This document shows positions 19,010 to 28,644 of a DNA stretch of 64,000 nucleotides, one piece after another. The DNA lies in NCBI RefSeq assembly GCF_018860545.1, contig NZ_JAHKPN010000010.1, positions 24,008-88,007 on the forward strand, in the 5' to 3' direction. The notes under the pieces were generated by a model, which was not told the origin of the DNA, did no database searches, and saw only the letters and a program-made list of their open reading frames with translations. Both the position numbers and the translations under genes were made by a program. Numbering within the stretch: the stretch's first letter is position 1; every line of letters begins with the position of its first letter. Source of the stretch: Winogradskyella psychrotolerans. Lineage in GTDB: Bacteria; Bacteroidota; Bacteroidia; Flavobacteriales; Flavobacteriaceae.

Positions 19010-19052
19010 GACAAAACGTCATTTATAAAATCACTAAAACAGACATTTTGTC
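19010..19052. repeat. Imperfect inverted repeat upstream of clpB
   Basis: GACAAAACGTC at 19010-19020 and GACATTTTGTC at 19042-19052 are inverted copies of each other with one mismatch, separated by 21 bp. CTTACAT also occurs twice, exactly 60 bp apart (19001 and 19061). This could be an operator of the ytxJ/clpB intergenic region. No clear TAnnTTTG box was found in front of clpB. Confidence 0.4.
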
Positions 19053-19172
19053 GTTTAATTCTTACATTATTAAATTGGTAAGATAATTGTCTAAAGATAG
19101 TCAAACACAACAATAAAACAAGGTTGATTAGAGCTAATAGAAGTTTCCAATTAACAGCAAAAATAATATAAG

Positions 19173-21779
19173 ATGAATTTTAACAACTATACCATTAAAT
19201 CACAAGAAGCCATACAGCAAGCGCAACAGCTCGCTCAAGGTTTTGGTCATCAGCAAATAGAAAACGAGCACATTTTTAAAGCTTTATTTAATGTTGATGA
19301 AAATGTATTACCATTCTTACTTAAGAAGTTGAATGTTAATGTGTCAATACTTCAACAAATTTTAGACAAAGAACTTGAGAGTTTTTCCAAAGTTTCCGGT
19401 GGAGACCTTATGCTTTCACGTGAGGCTAGTAAAACACTAAATGAAGCCTCGATCATTGCTAAAAAAATGAATGATGACTTCGTGTCTATTGAACATTTAA
19501 TATTAGCTATTTTTAAATCTAAAAGCAAAATTGCTCAAATCTTAAAAGATCAAGGGGTTACTGAAAAAGGTTTAAATGCAGCTATTGAAGAGCTAAGAAA
19601 AGGGGATCGCGTGACGTCACAGAGTCAAGAAGAAACGTACAACTCTCTGAGTAAATATGCTAAAAATTTAAATCAGTTAGCTCAGGATGGCAAATTAGAC
19701 CCGGTTATTGGACGGGATGAAGAAATTCGAAGAATACTTCAAATTTTATCGCGTAGAACCAAAAACAATCCGATTTTAGTAGGTGAACCAGGAACAGGTA
19801 AAACTGCTATTGCCGAAGGATTAGCGCATAGAATCATTGATGGGGATATTCCAGAAAACCTTAAGGACAAACAGATTTTTGCCTTAGACATGGGGGCTTT
19901 AATTGCTGGTGCAAAATATAAAGGAGAATTTGAAGAGCGACTAAAAGCGGTTATTAAAGAGGTGACTGAAAGTGATGGAGACATCGTTTTATTCATTGAC
20001 GAGATTCACACCTTAGTTGGTGCTGGTGGTGGACAAGGCGCCATGGATGCTGCAAACATTTTAAAACCTGCCTTAGCGCGTGGAGAATTGAGAGCTATTG
20101 GTGCAACTACTATAGATGAGTATCAAAAATACTTTGAGAAAGACAAAGCTTTAGAACGTCGTTTTCAAATGGTAAAAGTAGATGAACCAGATACTGAAAG
20201 CGCTATTTCTATTCTACGTGGTATTAAAGAAAAATATGAAGCCCACCATAAAGTTCAGATTAAAGATGAAGCTATTATTGGTGCTGTAGAATTATCTCAA
20301 CGTTATATTACGAATCGATTTTTACCAGATAAAGCCATTGATTTAATGGATGAGGCAGCTTCTAAATTACGAATGGAAATCAATTCGAAACCTGAAGAAT
20401 TAGATGTTTTAGATCGTAAAATTATGCAGCTTGAAATAGAACATGAAGCCATTAAGCGTGAAAAAGATGAAACTAAACTAAAAAGTTTAAAATCAGAATT
20501 AGCCAATCTTAAGGAGGAACGAAACGAGCTAAACGCGAAGTGGATGTCTGAAAAAGAGGTGGTGGATAATGTTCAAAATATAAAACAAGAAATTGAAAAC
20601 TATAAATTGGAGGCTGAACGTGCCGAGCGTGATGGTGATTATGGTAAAGTAGCCGAAATTCGATATGGAAAAATTAAGGAAGCTACCGAGCAACTTGAAA
20701 AATTTCAAAAAGAATTAGCGGAACAAAACGAAACATCCTTAATTAAAGAGGAAGTGACTTATGAGGATATTGCAGAAGTTATTGCGAAGTGGACTGGAAT
20801 TCCGGTAACCAAAATGCTGCAGAGTGATCGTGAAAAATTACTCAAACTTGAAGACGAATTACATAAACGTGTCGTTGGACAAGAAGAAGCAATTGAAGCA
20901 GTTAGTGACGCTGTAAGACGCTCTAGAGCTGGGTTACAAAACCCTAGTAAACCAGTTGGAACTTTCTTATTCTTAGGAACAACTGGCGTTGGTAAAACAG
21001 AATTGGCAAAGGCATTGGCAGAATACTTGTTTAATGATGAAAATGCCATGACACGTATAGATATGAGTGAATACCAAGAACGCCACGCAGTAAGTCGTTT
21101 AGTTGGTGCACCTCCTGGATACGTTGGTTATGATGAAGGTGGACAGTTAACAGAAGCAGTGCGACGAAAACCTTATTCTGTAGTCTTATTAGATGAAATT
21201 GAAAAAGCGCATCCCGACACATTTAATATCTTATTACAAGTATTAGATGAAGGCCGATTAACAGATAATAAAGGACGTGTTGCTGATTTTAAAAACACCA
21301 TTATAATAATGACCTCTAATATGGGAAGTCAGATTATACAAGAACGTTTTGAAGCTACAAAAGATATTCCTTCAGCAATTGAAGCGGCAAAAGTGGATGT
21401 TTTAGCATTGTTAAAACAAACGGTAAGACCTGAGTTTTTAAACCGTATTGATGATACCATAATGTTTACTCCATTATCTAAAGAAAACATTATTGATATT
21501 GTAGGTTTACAACTTAAAAGCATCACTAAAATGATAGCAAAACAAGGTATTACATTTGATGCGACGCCAGAAGCCGTAAGCTATTTAGCCGACAAAGGTT
21601 ATAATCCAGAATATGGTGCAAGACCCGTAAAACGTGTGATACAAAAAGAGGTTTTAAATCAGTTGAGTAAAGAAATATTAGCGGGGCGTGTAAGTACGGA
21701 TAGTATTATATTGTTAGATGAATTTGATGGACAGTTAGTTTTCAGAAATCAAGGCGATTTAGTTGCTGAGACAATGTAA
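19173..21779 (+). CDS. clpB: ATP-dependent chaperone ClpB
   Basis: ClpB is the hexameric AAA+ disaggregase that works with DnaK to rescue aggregated proteins in the cytosol. The 868-residue length is standard. Visible domains are the Clp N-terminal repeats (1-145, starting [16 protein letters not shown]), the first AAA+ module with Walker A GEPGTGKT at 204-211, the middle coiled coil (about 400-530, with [13 protein letters not shown]), the second AAA+ module with Walker A GTTGVGKT at 602-609, and the C-terminal small domain with [16 protein letters not shown]. The coiled coil and the absence of an LGF/IGF ClpP loop separate it from ClpA and ClpC. It is monocistronic with a strong terminator downstream. 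Heat or stress control is expected, but no known heat-shock box was recognised. Confidence 0.98.
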   Translation: MNFNNYTIKSQEAIQQAQQLAQGFGHQQIENEHIFKALFNVDENVLPFLLKKLNVNVSILQQILDKELESFSKVSGGDLMLSREASKTLNEASIIAKKMNDDFVSIEHLILAIFKSKSKIAQILKDQGVTEKGLNAAIEELRKGDRVTSQSQEETYNSLSKYAKNLNQLAQDGKLDPVIGRDEEIRRILQILSRRTKNNPILVGEPGTGKTAIAEGLAHRIIDGDIPENLKDKQIFALDMGALIAGAKYKGEFEERLKAVIKEVTESDGDIVLFIDEIHTLVGAGGGQGAMDAANILKPALARGELRAIGATTIDEYQKYFEKDKALERRFQMVKVDEPDTESAISILRGIKEKYEAHHKVQIKDEAIIGAVELSQRYITNRFLPDKAIDLMDEAASKLRMEINSKPEELDVLDRKIMQLEIEHEAIKREKDETKLKSLKSELANLKEERNELNAKWMSEKEVVDNVQNIKQEIENYKLEAERAERDGDYGKVAEIRYGKIKEATEQLEKFQKELAEQNETSLIKEEVTYEDIAEVIAKWTGIPVTKMLQSDREKLLKLEDELHKRVVGQEEAIEAVSDAVRRSRAGLQNPSKPVGTFLFLGTTGVGKTELAKALAEYLFNDENAMTRIDMSEYQERHAVSRLVGAPPGYVGYDEGGQLTEAVRRKPYSVVLLDEIEKAHPDTFNILLQVLDEGRLTDNKGRVADFKNTIIIMTSNMGSQIIQERFEATKDIPSAIEAAKVDVLALLKQTVRPEFLNRIDDTIMFTPLSKENIIDIVGLQLKSITKMIAKQGITFDATPEAVSYLADKGYNPEYGARPVKRVIQKEVLNQLSKEILAGRVSTDSIILLDEFDGQLVFRNQGDLVAETM

Positions 21780-22164
21780 TTTTAGTGTAACAAACTAGAT
21801 TTTATAAAGTCTTTATAATGATTGGTTGGTAAAGAGCAACACAAATTTCAAGCGCTTGAAAGGAGTGTTGCTCTTCCTTTTTATACTTTTTTCTAAAAGA
21901 AGTAATTTCTCACAAAAAAATCCAGAAAATTCGGATTTCTACAATCCTTAAAATGAAATAGTTTCAGAGTTATTAACAATTATTCGATGAAATGCATAAT
22001 AAAATCTTTTTTTTAGCGCTCCTTTTATCGGATAAATGATTAATTTTGTCGAGCTATTTAATTCCAACAAAACTTTTACGATATTTAATTCTTATCAGTA
22101 ATCCCTCTACTTGTAGATAATTACTATAGCCATTTTATGTTATAACCCTACTTATATAAAAAAA
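21780..22164. other. Noncoding region between clpB and deoC
   Basis: The 385-bp gap contains the clpB terminator at 21831-21884 and a TAATTTTG -7 box at 22041-22048 about 120 bp before deoC. No good -33 box pairs with it. Nothing else was seen. Confidence 0.6.
21831..21884 (+). terminator. clpB terminator
   Basis: AAGAGCAACAC pairs with GTGTTGCTCTT around a loop that itself contains CAAGCGCTTG, followed by CCTTTTTAT. The stem is 11 bp. Confidence 0.85.
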
Positions 22165-22827
22165 ATGAATTTAAACAGATACATCGACCACACTTTATTA
22201 AGTGCCTCTGCTACAGAAGCAGACATTCTACAACTTTGCGAAGAAGCTTTAAAATATAATTTTTATTCTGTTTGCGTAAACAGTAGTTATATTTCTTTAG
22301 CCAAACAAGCTTTAGGTAGATCTGAAGTAAAAATCTGTACTGTCGTTGGTTTTCCATTAGGAGCCATGTCTACAGAAGCTAAAATATTTGAAGCTAAAAC
22401 AGCCATTGATCAAGGAGCTACAGAAATTGACATGGTCATGAATATTGGCCGTCTAAAAAGCAAAAATTACCTAGCTGTTCTTAAAGACATCAGTAAAGTG
22501 AAGCAAGCAATTGGCATTATACCACTTAAAGTGATTCTAGAAATCAGTGAGCTTTCAAAAAATGAAATCGTTAAAGCTTGTGAGATTTGCATTGACGCGA
22601 AAGCCGATTTTGTAAAAACATCAACAGGTTTCTCAAAAAGTGGCGCAACGCTTACAGCGGTTAAAATAATGAGAAAAACAGTTAGAGATAAGCTACAGAT
22701 TAAAGCTTCAGGCGGTATTAGAGATGCAGAAACAGCTCAAAAATATATTGACATAGGTGTTGATAGAATTGGGGCATCATCTGGAGTAGCCATGATGAAT
22801 AATCTCGTGTCAAATGCTGACTATTAA
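22165..22827 (+). CDS. deoC: Deoxyribose-phosphate aldolase
   Basis: The class I aldolase splits 2-deoxyribose 5-phosphate into acetaldehyde and glyceraldehyde 3-phosphate in deoxynucleoside salvage. The 220-residue length is normal. Family blocks include CTVVGFPLGA, EIDMVMNIGRLKS, the Schiff-base lysine in DFVKTSTGFSKSGAT, and IKASGGIRD with the second lysine. It lies 27 bp upstream of deoD on the same strand, so the two form a deoxynucleoside breakdown pair. Confidence 0.97.
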   Translation: MNLNRYIDHTLLSASATEADILQLCEEALKYNFYSVCVNSSYISLAKQALGRSEVKICTVVGFPLGAMSTEAKIFEAKTAIDQGATEIDMVMNIGRLKSKNYLAVLKDISKVKQAIGIIPLKVILEISELSKNEIVKACEICIDAKADFVKTSTGFSKSGATLTAVKIMRKTVRDKLQIKASGGIRDAETAQKYIDIGVDRIGASSGVAMMNNLVSNADY

Positions 22828-22854
22828 TTAAAACACTTTGCTTAACTTTGTGTT

Positions 22855-23553
22855 ATGAGTGTACACATCGGAGCCAAGAAAGGCGAAATCGCAGAAACAA
22901 TATTATTACCTGGAGATCCATTAAGAGCCAAATGGATTGCTGAAACATTTTTTGAAAATCCTCAGTGCTTTAATGAAGTCAGAGGAATGCTTGGCTACAC
23001 TGGTACATATCAAGGTAAACGCGTTTCTGTAATGGGAACTGGTATGGGAGTGCCAAGCATTTCAATTTATGCTAACGAACTTATCACCGAATATGACGTA
23101 AAAAATCTTATTAGGGTTGGCAGTGCAGGTTCTTATCAAAAGGATGTTAAACTGAGAGATGTTGTTTTAGCGATGGCTGCCTCATCTAATTCCGGTGTTA
23201 ATGAGCTACGATTTGGTGGTGCAAATTATGCTCCCACAGCAGATTCAGGATTATTTTTAAAAGCAGTAGAAGCCGCGCGTACTAAAAATATTGAGATCAA
23301 AGCTGGTAATGTTTTATCCTCTGATATTTTCTACGAAGACAGTAAAGAAGCCTATGTAAAATGGTCCAAATTTGGGGTGCTTTGTGTGGAGATGGAAGCT
23401 GCCGGACTTTATACTGTTGCAGCCAAACACAATGTTAATGCGCTCGCAATTTTAACCATTTCCGATTCTTTAGTTACAGGCGAAAGCACAACAAGCAAAG
23501 AACGTGAAACCACATTTAAAAACATGATAGAAATTGCGTTAGAATTAGCATAA
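22855..23553 (+). CDS. deoD: Purine-nucleoside phosphorylase, hexameric type
   Basis: The enzyme converts purine (deoxy)nucleosides and phosphate to base and (deoxy)ribose 1-phosphate. The 232-residue protein has NP-I family signatures: [36 protein letters not shown], and the substrate-binding [13 protein letters not shown] with SDSLVTGE. It follows deoC by 27 bp, and its product enters the DeoC route after mutase action. A TAACTTTG box lies only 4 bp before its ATG (22843-22850), so a near-leaderless internal transcript is possible, although no -33 box is present. Confidence 0.97.
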   Translation: MSVHIGAKKGEIAETILLPGDPLRAKWIAETFFENPQCFNEVRGMLGYTGTYQGKRVSVMGTGMGVPSISIYANELITEYDVKNLIRVGSAGSYQKDVKLRDVVLAMAASSNSGVNELRFGGANYAPTADSGLFLKAVEAARTKNIEIKAGNVLSSDIFYEDSKEAYVKWSKFGVLCVEMEAAGLYTVAAKHNVNALAILTISDSLVTGESTTSKERETTFKNMIEIALELA

Positions 23554-23577
23554 GTAATAAGCGTTTACCTGAATTAT

Positions 23578-23610
23578 GATTTCTAAAGATCTGTCTTTAG
23601 TCTAGAAATC
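23578..23610. repeat. Inverted repeat after deoD
   Basis: GATTTCTA at 23578-23585 and TAGAAATC at 23603-23610 form an 8-bp inverted repeat, with an inner AAGA/TCTT pair. There is no T run, so it is not called a terminator. It could be a weak processing or attenuation hairpin. Confidence 0.35.
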
Positions 23611-23641
23611 TTACCTTAGCATCAACTTATTTGTTTTTGCT

Positions 23642-24154
23642 ATGAAAAAATTAATTCTAATCGCTCTTATTTCAATAGTTACATTTTCTTCTTGTAATGA
23701 GAAAACTGAAAAGAAAGAAGTCGTTTCTACATATTATTTAATTAGACATGCCGAGAAAAACAGAACGGATCCATCTAATCACAATCCAGATCTTATTGAT
23801 GCCGGTCTCAAGCGTGCTGAAAATTGGGCCAAACATTTTAAAGATATAAAATTTGATGCGGTTTATTCTACAGATTACAATAGAACAAAACAAACTGCCT
23901 TACCTACAGCAAAACAGAACAACGTAGAAATTCAATTATATAATCCTTCAGATTTAGACATTGCAGCTTTTAAAGAAAAAACTAAAGGCAAGACCGTATT
24001 AATTGTTGGGCATAGTAATACCACTCCAAAATTCGCAAATCGTTTATTAGGCGAAGAAAAGTACGACGATATGGCCGACGATAACAATGGTGGTCTTTAT
24101 ATAATTACGGTATCAAAAAGTGGAAAAACGGCTGAGTCATTAGTTGTTAACTAA
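23642..24154 (+). CDS. Histidine-phosphatase-family lipoprotein
   Basis: The 170-residue protein starts with a lipoprotein signal (MKKLILIALISIVTFSSCNEK, Cys19). It then shows the histidine phosphatase superfamily signature YYLIRHAEK, with the phospho-acceptor His in RHAE, plus YSTDYNRTKQTA and the second catalytic His in VLIVGHSNTTPKFANRLLG. It is therefore a small SixA/phosphoglycerate-mutase-like phosphatase exported to the periplasm or outer membrane. The substrate is unknown. Its 3' end overlaps the convergent lipoprotein gene by 15 bp. Confidence 0.9.
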   Translation: MKKLILIALISIVTFSSCNEKTEKKEVVSTYYLIRHAEKNRTDPSNHNPDLIDAGLKRAENWAKHFKDIKFDAVYSTDYNRTKQTALPTAKQNNVEIQLYNPSDLDIAAFKEKTKGKTVLIVGHSNTTPKFANRLLGEEKYDDMADDNNGGLYIITVSKSGKTAESLVVN

Positions 24155-24925
24155 ATCGACCTTAATATTTTCAAGTTCAATTTTAGAAAGTAATTGTAAC
24201 TGATTATCCTCAAAAGCTTTTCCAAGACTCTCTAATGGAATTGAATTATTTTCAGTTTTATAATTATTGTAGTCTACAAAACGCAATCCATTTACATAAC
24301 GTTCGTTATAAGCCTCTCTAAACCGCATACCTAATCCAGAAACTTCCTCATATGAATAGGCTAAATAGTCAACTTTAAAGGTGTCTTTATTTATCCAATA
24401 CACAAATTCATCTTCATGGTCTTCACCTCCACCCAGCTCATCAAAAGTGACTTTAATTTTGTAATAATCTTTATTCTTAATTTGCTCACTTTCCAAAAGC
24501 GTTTTGTTAACCGCCTCATCATTTAGTCCATATGGTAAAACCGAAAAATAATGGACTGAATTTACTGATGCCGAATAGACGTCTGCGATAGAATCTTCAA
24601 GTTTTACAAACGCTTCATTATGATAGCGTTCAAAGCCCACATTACTCAACATATCAAAAATAGAATCCTTATCATTCACTATAACCCTAACTAAGAGAAA
24701 CTCGTGATTTTTACGTAATGCTTGGTAATAGGTATCCCTAAATTCAAACTTTAAGCTCGATTGCTCAAAACGTTCACCACCAGAGATAGCAATAGATTTA
24801 TCAATAATATCATTTGCGGTTAAGGTTTTCGAATTCGTTTCTAGATTGGTTTTGTGGGTCGTAGAATTTTCATTTTTACAGCTAGACAGTAAAACGACGA
24901 AGAGGACAATTATATAATTTTTCAT
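24140..24925 (-). CDS. DUF6503-like lipoprotein
   Basis: The 261-residue protein has a lipoprotein signal (MKNYIIVLFVVLLSSCKNE, Cys16). The mature part begins with NDIIDKSIAISGGERFEQSSLKFEFRDTYYQALR, which resembles the start of the DUF6503 family found in Bacteroidota. The rest is rich in predicted beta strands, as in lipid-carrier-like folds (VTFDELGGGEDHEDEFVYWINKDTFKVDYLAYSYEE), but no function is known. It converges on and overlaps the phosphatase gene by 15 bp. The family name is from memory. Confidence 0.75.
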   Translation of the reverse strand: MKNYIIVLFVVLLSSCKNENSTTHKTNLETNSKTLTANDIIDKSIAISGGERFEQSSLKFEFRDTYYQALRKNHEFLLVRVIVNDKDSIFDMLSNVGFERYHNEAFVKLEDSIADVYSASVNSVHYFSVLPYGLNDEAVNKTLLESEQIKNKDYYKIKVTFDELGGGEDHEDEFVYWINKDTFKVDYLAYSYEEVSGLGMRFREAYNERYVNGLRFVDYNNYKTENNSIPLESLGKAFEDNQLQLLSKIELENIKVDLVNN

Positions 24926-25108
24926 TAAGAATTCATTTATATATAGTAAATTGGTAAAACTAGAATTTAGTTAACTAAAGAGTCTTAAAATGGATATAAA
25001 ACTTACACTTTTATAGGACATTCATTTTATTGAAAACATTCTTACGTGGTATCTAATAACTCATATTTAGTTTTTAACATCTAAAATCCATTATTAAACC
25101 TCTATGTT

Positions 25109-25660
25109 TTGAACAGTTACATCACAAGCACCATAAAACAATTTGAATACTACAAAGCTCTTGGAGACAAAACCATGGCTCAATTATCTTTTGATGAATT
25201 AAAAAAAGAATTTGTAACAGATTCAAATTCTATTGCTATTATAGTAAAACATCTTGTTGGAAATATGCTGAGCCGATGGACCCATTTTTTAACCGAAGAT
25301 GGCGAAAAAGAATGGAGACTTCGTGATGAAGAATTTGTGGATAGTTTTAATTCTAAGATTGAATTATTAGAGGCTTGGAGCCAAGGTTGGAATTGTTTGT
25401 TTGAAGCTATTACTCCTTTGAAAGTATCCGATTTAGAAACAACTATCTACATAAGAAATGAAGGTCATTCAGTGACTGAAGCTATTAATAGACAAATGAT
25501 GCATTACGCATATCATGTTGGTCAAATCGTATTTATTGGAAAATTAATAAAAGGCGACCAATGGGAGACGTTATCAATTGCTAAAGATCAATCTAAAGCT
25601 TATAACCAAGATAAATTCCTACAAGATAAAAGTCGTAAGCATTTTACGGATGACCTTTAA
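25109..25660 (+). CDS. DUF1572 (DinB-like) family protein
   Basis: The 183-residue protein matches the DUF1572 pattern. The N-terminal helix is STIKQFEYYKALGDKTMAQLS, followed by NSIAIIVKHLVGNMLSRWTHFLTEDGEKEWR and a C-terminal MMHYAYHVGQIVFIGK helix with metal-ligand-type histidines. The family has the four-helix DinB fold, often metal-binding and sometimes a thiol S-transferase; no specific function is assigned. The start is the TTG at 25109: the ATG five bases earlier hits a stop at once, and a later ATG would remove the first conserved helix. Confidence 0.85.
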   Translation: MNSYITSTIKQFEYYKALGDKTMAQLSFDELKKEFVTDSNSIAIIVKHLVGNMLSRWTHFLTEDGEKEWRLRDEEFVDSFNSKIELLEAWSQGWNCLFEAITPLKVSDLETTIYIRNEGHSVTEAINRQMMHYAYHVGQIVFIGKLIKGDQWETLSIAKDQSKAYNQDKFLQDKSRKHFTDDL

Positions 25661-25738
25661 TTAAAATCCCAAAATAACAAGATCTAAATTTAATAAATCA
25701 ACTTAGAAATCATATATAGCAATTTAAACGCGCTGTAT

Positions 25739-25772
25739 TTTGGCATTTTCTTTTTGGAATTTGTTATTTTTG
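25739..25772 (+). promoter_or_regulatory. Bacteroidota-type promoter of lpd
   Basis: TTTG at 25739-25742 is followed after 22 nt by TATTTTTG at 25765-25772. The predicted start near 25779 leaves a leader of about 26 nt. Confidence 0.6.
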
Positions 25773-25804
25773 TAACATCAAAAATTCAATAAAAAAACTT
25801 TCTC

Positions 25805-27181
25805 ATGAGTAAATACGATATAATAGTATTAGGAAGTGGTCCAGGTGGCTACGTAACTGCAATTAGAGCATCACAATTAGGATTTAAAACTGCCGTTGTA
25901 GAAAAAGAAAGCCTTGGTGGTGTATGCTTAAATTGGGGTTGTATTCCAACAAAAGCCCTTTTAAAATCTGCTCAAGTATTTGAGTACCTTAAACATGCTG
26001 AAGATTACGGACTTAAAGTGTCTGGTGCAGAGCACGATTTTGAGGCCGTTGTAAAACGTAGTCGTGGTGTTGCTGAAGGTATGAGTAATGGTGTAAAATT
26101 CTTAATGAAAAAGAATAAAATTGACGTTATTGAAGGTTTTGGAACTCTAAAATCTGGAAAGAAAGTTGACGTTGATGGTACCATATATTCTGCGGATCAT
26201 ATTATAATTGCAACTGGAGCACGCTCTCGCGAGTTACCAAGCTTACCACAAGATGGTAAAAAAGTAATTGGTTACAGACAAGCCATGACCTTAGAAAAAC
26301 AACCAAAAAAGATGATTGTTGTAGGTTCTGGTGCAATTGGTGTTGAGTTTGCTTATTTCTATAATTCTATAGGTACTGAAGTCACTATAGTAGAATATTT
26401 GGATAAAATTGTTCCTGTTGAAGATGACGAAGTCTCTAAACAACTAGAGCGTAGCTTTAAAAAATCTGGCATTAAAATTATGACCTCTGCAGAAGTCACT
26501 TCTGTTGATACGTCTGGAACTGGAGTTAAAGCTACTGTAAAAACTAAAAAAGGGGAAGAAGTATTAGAAGCCGATATCGTATTATCTGCGGTTGGTATTA
26601 AATCTAATATTGAAAATATAGGATTAGAAGATGTTGGAATTGCTGTTGATAGAGATAAAATCTTAGTTAACGATTTCTACCAAACTAACATTCCTGGCTA
26701 TTATGCTATTGGAGATGTGACTCCAGGACAAGCTTTAGCTCACGTTGCTTCTGCTGAAGGTATTCTTTGTGTAGAAAAAATTGCTGGTAAACATGTAGAA
26801 GCTTTAGACTATGGTAATATCCCTGGTTGTACGTATTGCTCACCAGAAATTGCAAGTGTTGGGTTAACTGAAGCGCAAGCTAAAGCCCAAGGTTTAGATG
26901 TGAAGATTGGTAAATTCCCTTTCTCAGCGTCTGGCAAAGCAAGTGCAGGTGGAAATAAAGACGGTTTTGTAAAGGTGATTTTTGATGCTAAATACGGTGA
27001 ATGGTTAGGCTGCCATATGATTGGTGCTGGTGTTACCGATATGATTGCCGAAGCTGTTTTAGGTCGTAAGTTAGAAACTACAGGACATGAAGTTTTAAAA
27101 ACAGTGCATCCACACCCAACCATGAGTGAAGCGGTTATGGAAGCTGTTGCAGCTGCTTATGATGAAGTTATTCATTTATAA
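25805..27181 (+). CDS. lpd: Dihydrolipoyl dehydrogenase
   Basis: This is the E3 flavoprotein of 2-oxo acid dehydrogenase complexes. It reoxidises dihydrolipoamide using NAD+. The 458-residue length is typical. The FAD-binding GSGPGGYVTAIRA is at 9-21, the redox-active disulfide is in GGVCLNWGCIPTK (Cys41 and Cys46), NAD binding is at VVGSGAIGVEFAYFY, and the C-terminal catalytic dyad is in HPHPTMSEAV. It stands alone with its own promoter and terminator, so which complex it serves cannot be told from the neighbours. Confidence 0.97.
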   Translation: MSKYDIIVLGSGPGGYVTAIRASQLGFKTAVVEKESLGGVCLNWGCIPTKALLKSAQVFEYLKHAEDYGLKVSGAEHDFEAVVKRSRGVAEGMSNGVKFLMKKNKIDVIEGFGTLKSGKKVDVDGTIYSADHIIIATGARSRELPSLPQDGKKVIGYRQAMTLEKQPKKMIVVGSGAIGVEFAYFYNSIGTEVTIVEYLDKIVPVEDDEVSKQLERSFKKSGIKIMTSAEVTSVDTSGTGVKATVKTKKGEEVLEADIVLSAVGIKSNIENIGLEDVGIAVDRDKILVNDFYQTNIPGYYAIGDVTPGQALAHVASAEGILCVEKIAGKHVEALDYGNIPGCTYCSPEIASVGLTEAQAKAQGLDVKIGKFPFSASGKASAGGNKDGFVKVIFDAKYGEWLGCHMIGAGVTDMIAEAVLGRKLETTGHEVLKTVHPHPTMSEAVMEAVAAAYDEVIHL

Positions 27182-27208
27182 ACTATACAATACATAGTTT
27201 AAAATAAA

Positions 27209-27238
27209 AAAGTTCCAGAATTATCTGGAACTTTTTTT
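27209..27238. terminator. Terminator between lpd and the beta-barrel gene
   Basis: GTTCCAGA pairs with TCTGGAAC around a 4-nt loop, with A and T runs on the two sides. It can serve lpd (plus) and possibly the convergent gene on the minus strand. Confidence 0.85.
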
Positions 27239-27262
27239 ATGCTATAAATTAAGAGGGTTAGA

Positions 27263-27910
27263 TTAGAACATAAATCCTAAACCAACTTGTACAACTTCAT
27301 TTTTACCATCAACGTCTTCAAAAAGTGTATCATCCTTAAAAATACTCGTTAATCCCATAGTGTAACGTGCACTTACAAAGAAGCCACTATCAAACTTATA
27401 CGACGTCCCTATAGCTAAACTTGTGTCAAAATCCTTAACGTAAGAATCGTCTTCATCAATTTCTAAATCTCCACCATCCGAGTTTGGTTCTGAATCAAAT
27501 TCTTCGTGGATTTTAAATCCAAATTGTGGACCAGCTTCAACACTTAAACCTTCTACTAAGTACGCTTTAAATAATAACGGGACTTGAATGTAATCTAATT
27601 GATATTCTATATTTTGATCAGTGTCAAAAACATTATCCTGATCTATTTCTGAAATATCAAATCCTTGTCCAGAATAAAAAACTTCTGGCTGAAAAGATAT
27701 TCTTTCGGATAATGGAATTTCGGCAACCAAACCTACATTGAAACTTGTTCTTGAATCTACGTCATCAAAATCATCTCCTGTTATCTTAGAAAAATTGACA
27801 CCTCCCTTTGCTCCTAATTGAATTAATTTTGAATCTGATTGTGCAGAAACTGATGTTAATGCTAATAAAAATACTCCTGTAAAAACTATTAATTTTTTCA
27901 TAATTATCAT
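27263..27910 (-). CDS. Outer-membrane beta-barrel protein, PorT-like family
   Basis: The 215-residue protein has a signal peptide cleaved after SVSAQ (about residue 23). The amphipathic strands are typical of the small Bacteroidota beta-barrel family: IQLGAKGGVNFSKITG, FNVGLVAEIPLSERISFQPEVFYSGQGF, YIQVPLLFKAYLVEGLSVEAGPQFGFKI, and a C-terminal strand ending in VGLGFMF with a terminal aromatic residue. It is the longest of a cluster of related proteins here. It has its own promoter at 27933-27962. The role is structural or unknown; it is not the conserved PorT of the secretion system as far as can be judged. Confidence 0.85.
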   Translation of the reverse strand: MIIMKKLIVFTGVFLLALTSVSAQSDSKLIQLGAKGGVNFSKITGDDFDDVDSRTSFNVGLVAEIPLSERISFQPEVFYSGQGFDISEIDQDNVFDTDQNIEYQLDYIQVPLLFKAYLVEGLSVEAGPQFGFKIHEEFDSEPNSDGGDLEIDEDDSYVKDFDTSLAIGTSYKFDSGFFVSARYTMGLTSIFKDDTLFEDVDGKNEVVQVGLGFMF

Positions 27911-27932
27911 TGTTATATTTGGGTTAAAGCCA

Positions 27933-27962
27933 CAAATCTAACAGCCAAAAACCTAGTAACAA
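27933..27962 (-). promoter_or_regulatory. Promoter of the beta-barrel gene at 27263-27910
   Basis: On the minus strand TTG (27962-27960) is followed after 19 nt by TAGATTTG (27940-27933), giving a leader of about 15 nt. Confidence 0.6.
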
Positions 27963-28083
27963 TAAGGCTTAACAGCAGTTTAACAGGTTTCTGTTTTTAG
28001 TCAAAAAACAATCGGAAAAGTTGAATAGTTTTGTCAACGCAATTGCTAAAAAGGTTGACTCTTATGTAAAAAACGTGTCTGAT

Positions 28084-28566
28084 TTATAATTTGTAACCTA
28101 CACCTAAAAACAAACCGTTTGGAGTAATTTCTTCAAATCCGATGGTGTATTTCATGTGTACATCTAAATCTGAAGTTAGATTATAAGCAAATGCTAAATC
28201 TGCCCTTACCTTCAATTTAGCAGTATTAAAATCGAAGAAATAATTAATACTTGGTCCTACAAGAATATTAAAATTAGTGTTAATATGGTACTTTAAATAA
28301 ACTGGTGCATTTAAAAATTTGAAATCCCCTAGTCTTATATAAAGTAATTCGGGTTGTAAATGAAAATCGTTCTCTATTTCAAAATCAGCAAAGCAACCTG
28401 CATAAAACCCTAATTGCACATCTGAACTCTCGCCAAAATTAGCTTCTTCAACATTAAAAAAAGTTAAATTGACTCCTCCTTTTAAACCAAAATCTGCTTG
28501 AGCCTGTACATTAAACGAGCCAGAAATAGTAACTAAAATTAAGGCTATTCGAATAAAATTTTTCAT
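28084..28566 (-). CDS. Small outer-membrane beta-barrel protein
   Basis: The 160-residue protein has a signal peptide (MKNFIRIALILVTISGSFNVQAQ). Strands resemble those of its neighbours: DFGLKGGVNLTFFNVEE, VQLGFYAGCFADFEIENDFHLQPELLYIRLGDFKFLNAPVYLKYHINTNF, and a C-terminal FLGVGYKL. It is close in pattern to the protein at 30806-31318, including ELLY followed by PVYLKY or PIMAKY. It lies 78 bp downstream of aroQ on the same strand and may be read from that transcript. No promoter box was seen directly upstream. Confidence 0.82.
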   Translation of the reverse strand: MKNFIRIALILVTISGSFNVQAQADFGLKGGVNLTFFNVEEANFGESSDVQLGFYAGCFADFEIENDFHLQPELLYIRLGDFKFLNAPVYLKYHINTNFNILVGPSINYFFDFNTAKLKVRADLAFAYNLTSDLDVHMKYTIGFEEITPNGLFLGVGYKL

Positions 28567-28644
28567 ATAAAACGGCTTTATTATTTACAGTGAGTCTTCT
28601 TAACCGTAGGATTCCCTTGTTTTTGACAGTGTTAAGATGGGCTT

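Noticed and set aside
23578..23610. Terminator after deoD.
   Set aside because: The inverted repeat has no following T run and the stem is interrupted.
26809..27123. 104-codon minus-strand frame opposite lpd.
   Set aside because: It is antisense to the conserved C-terminal half of dihydrolipoyl dehydrogenase.
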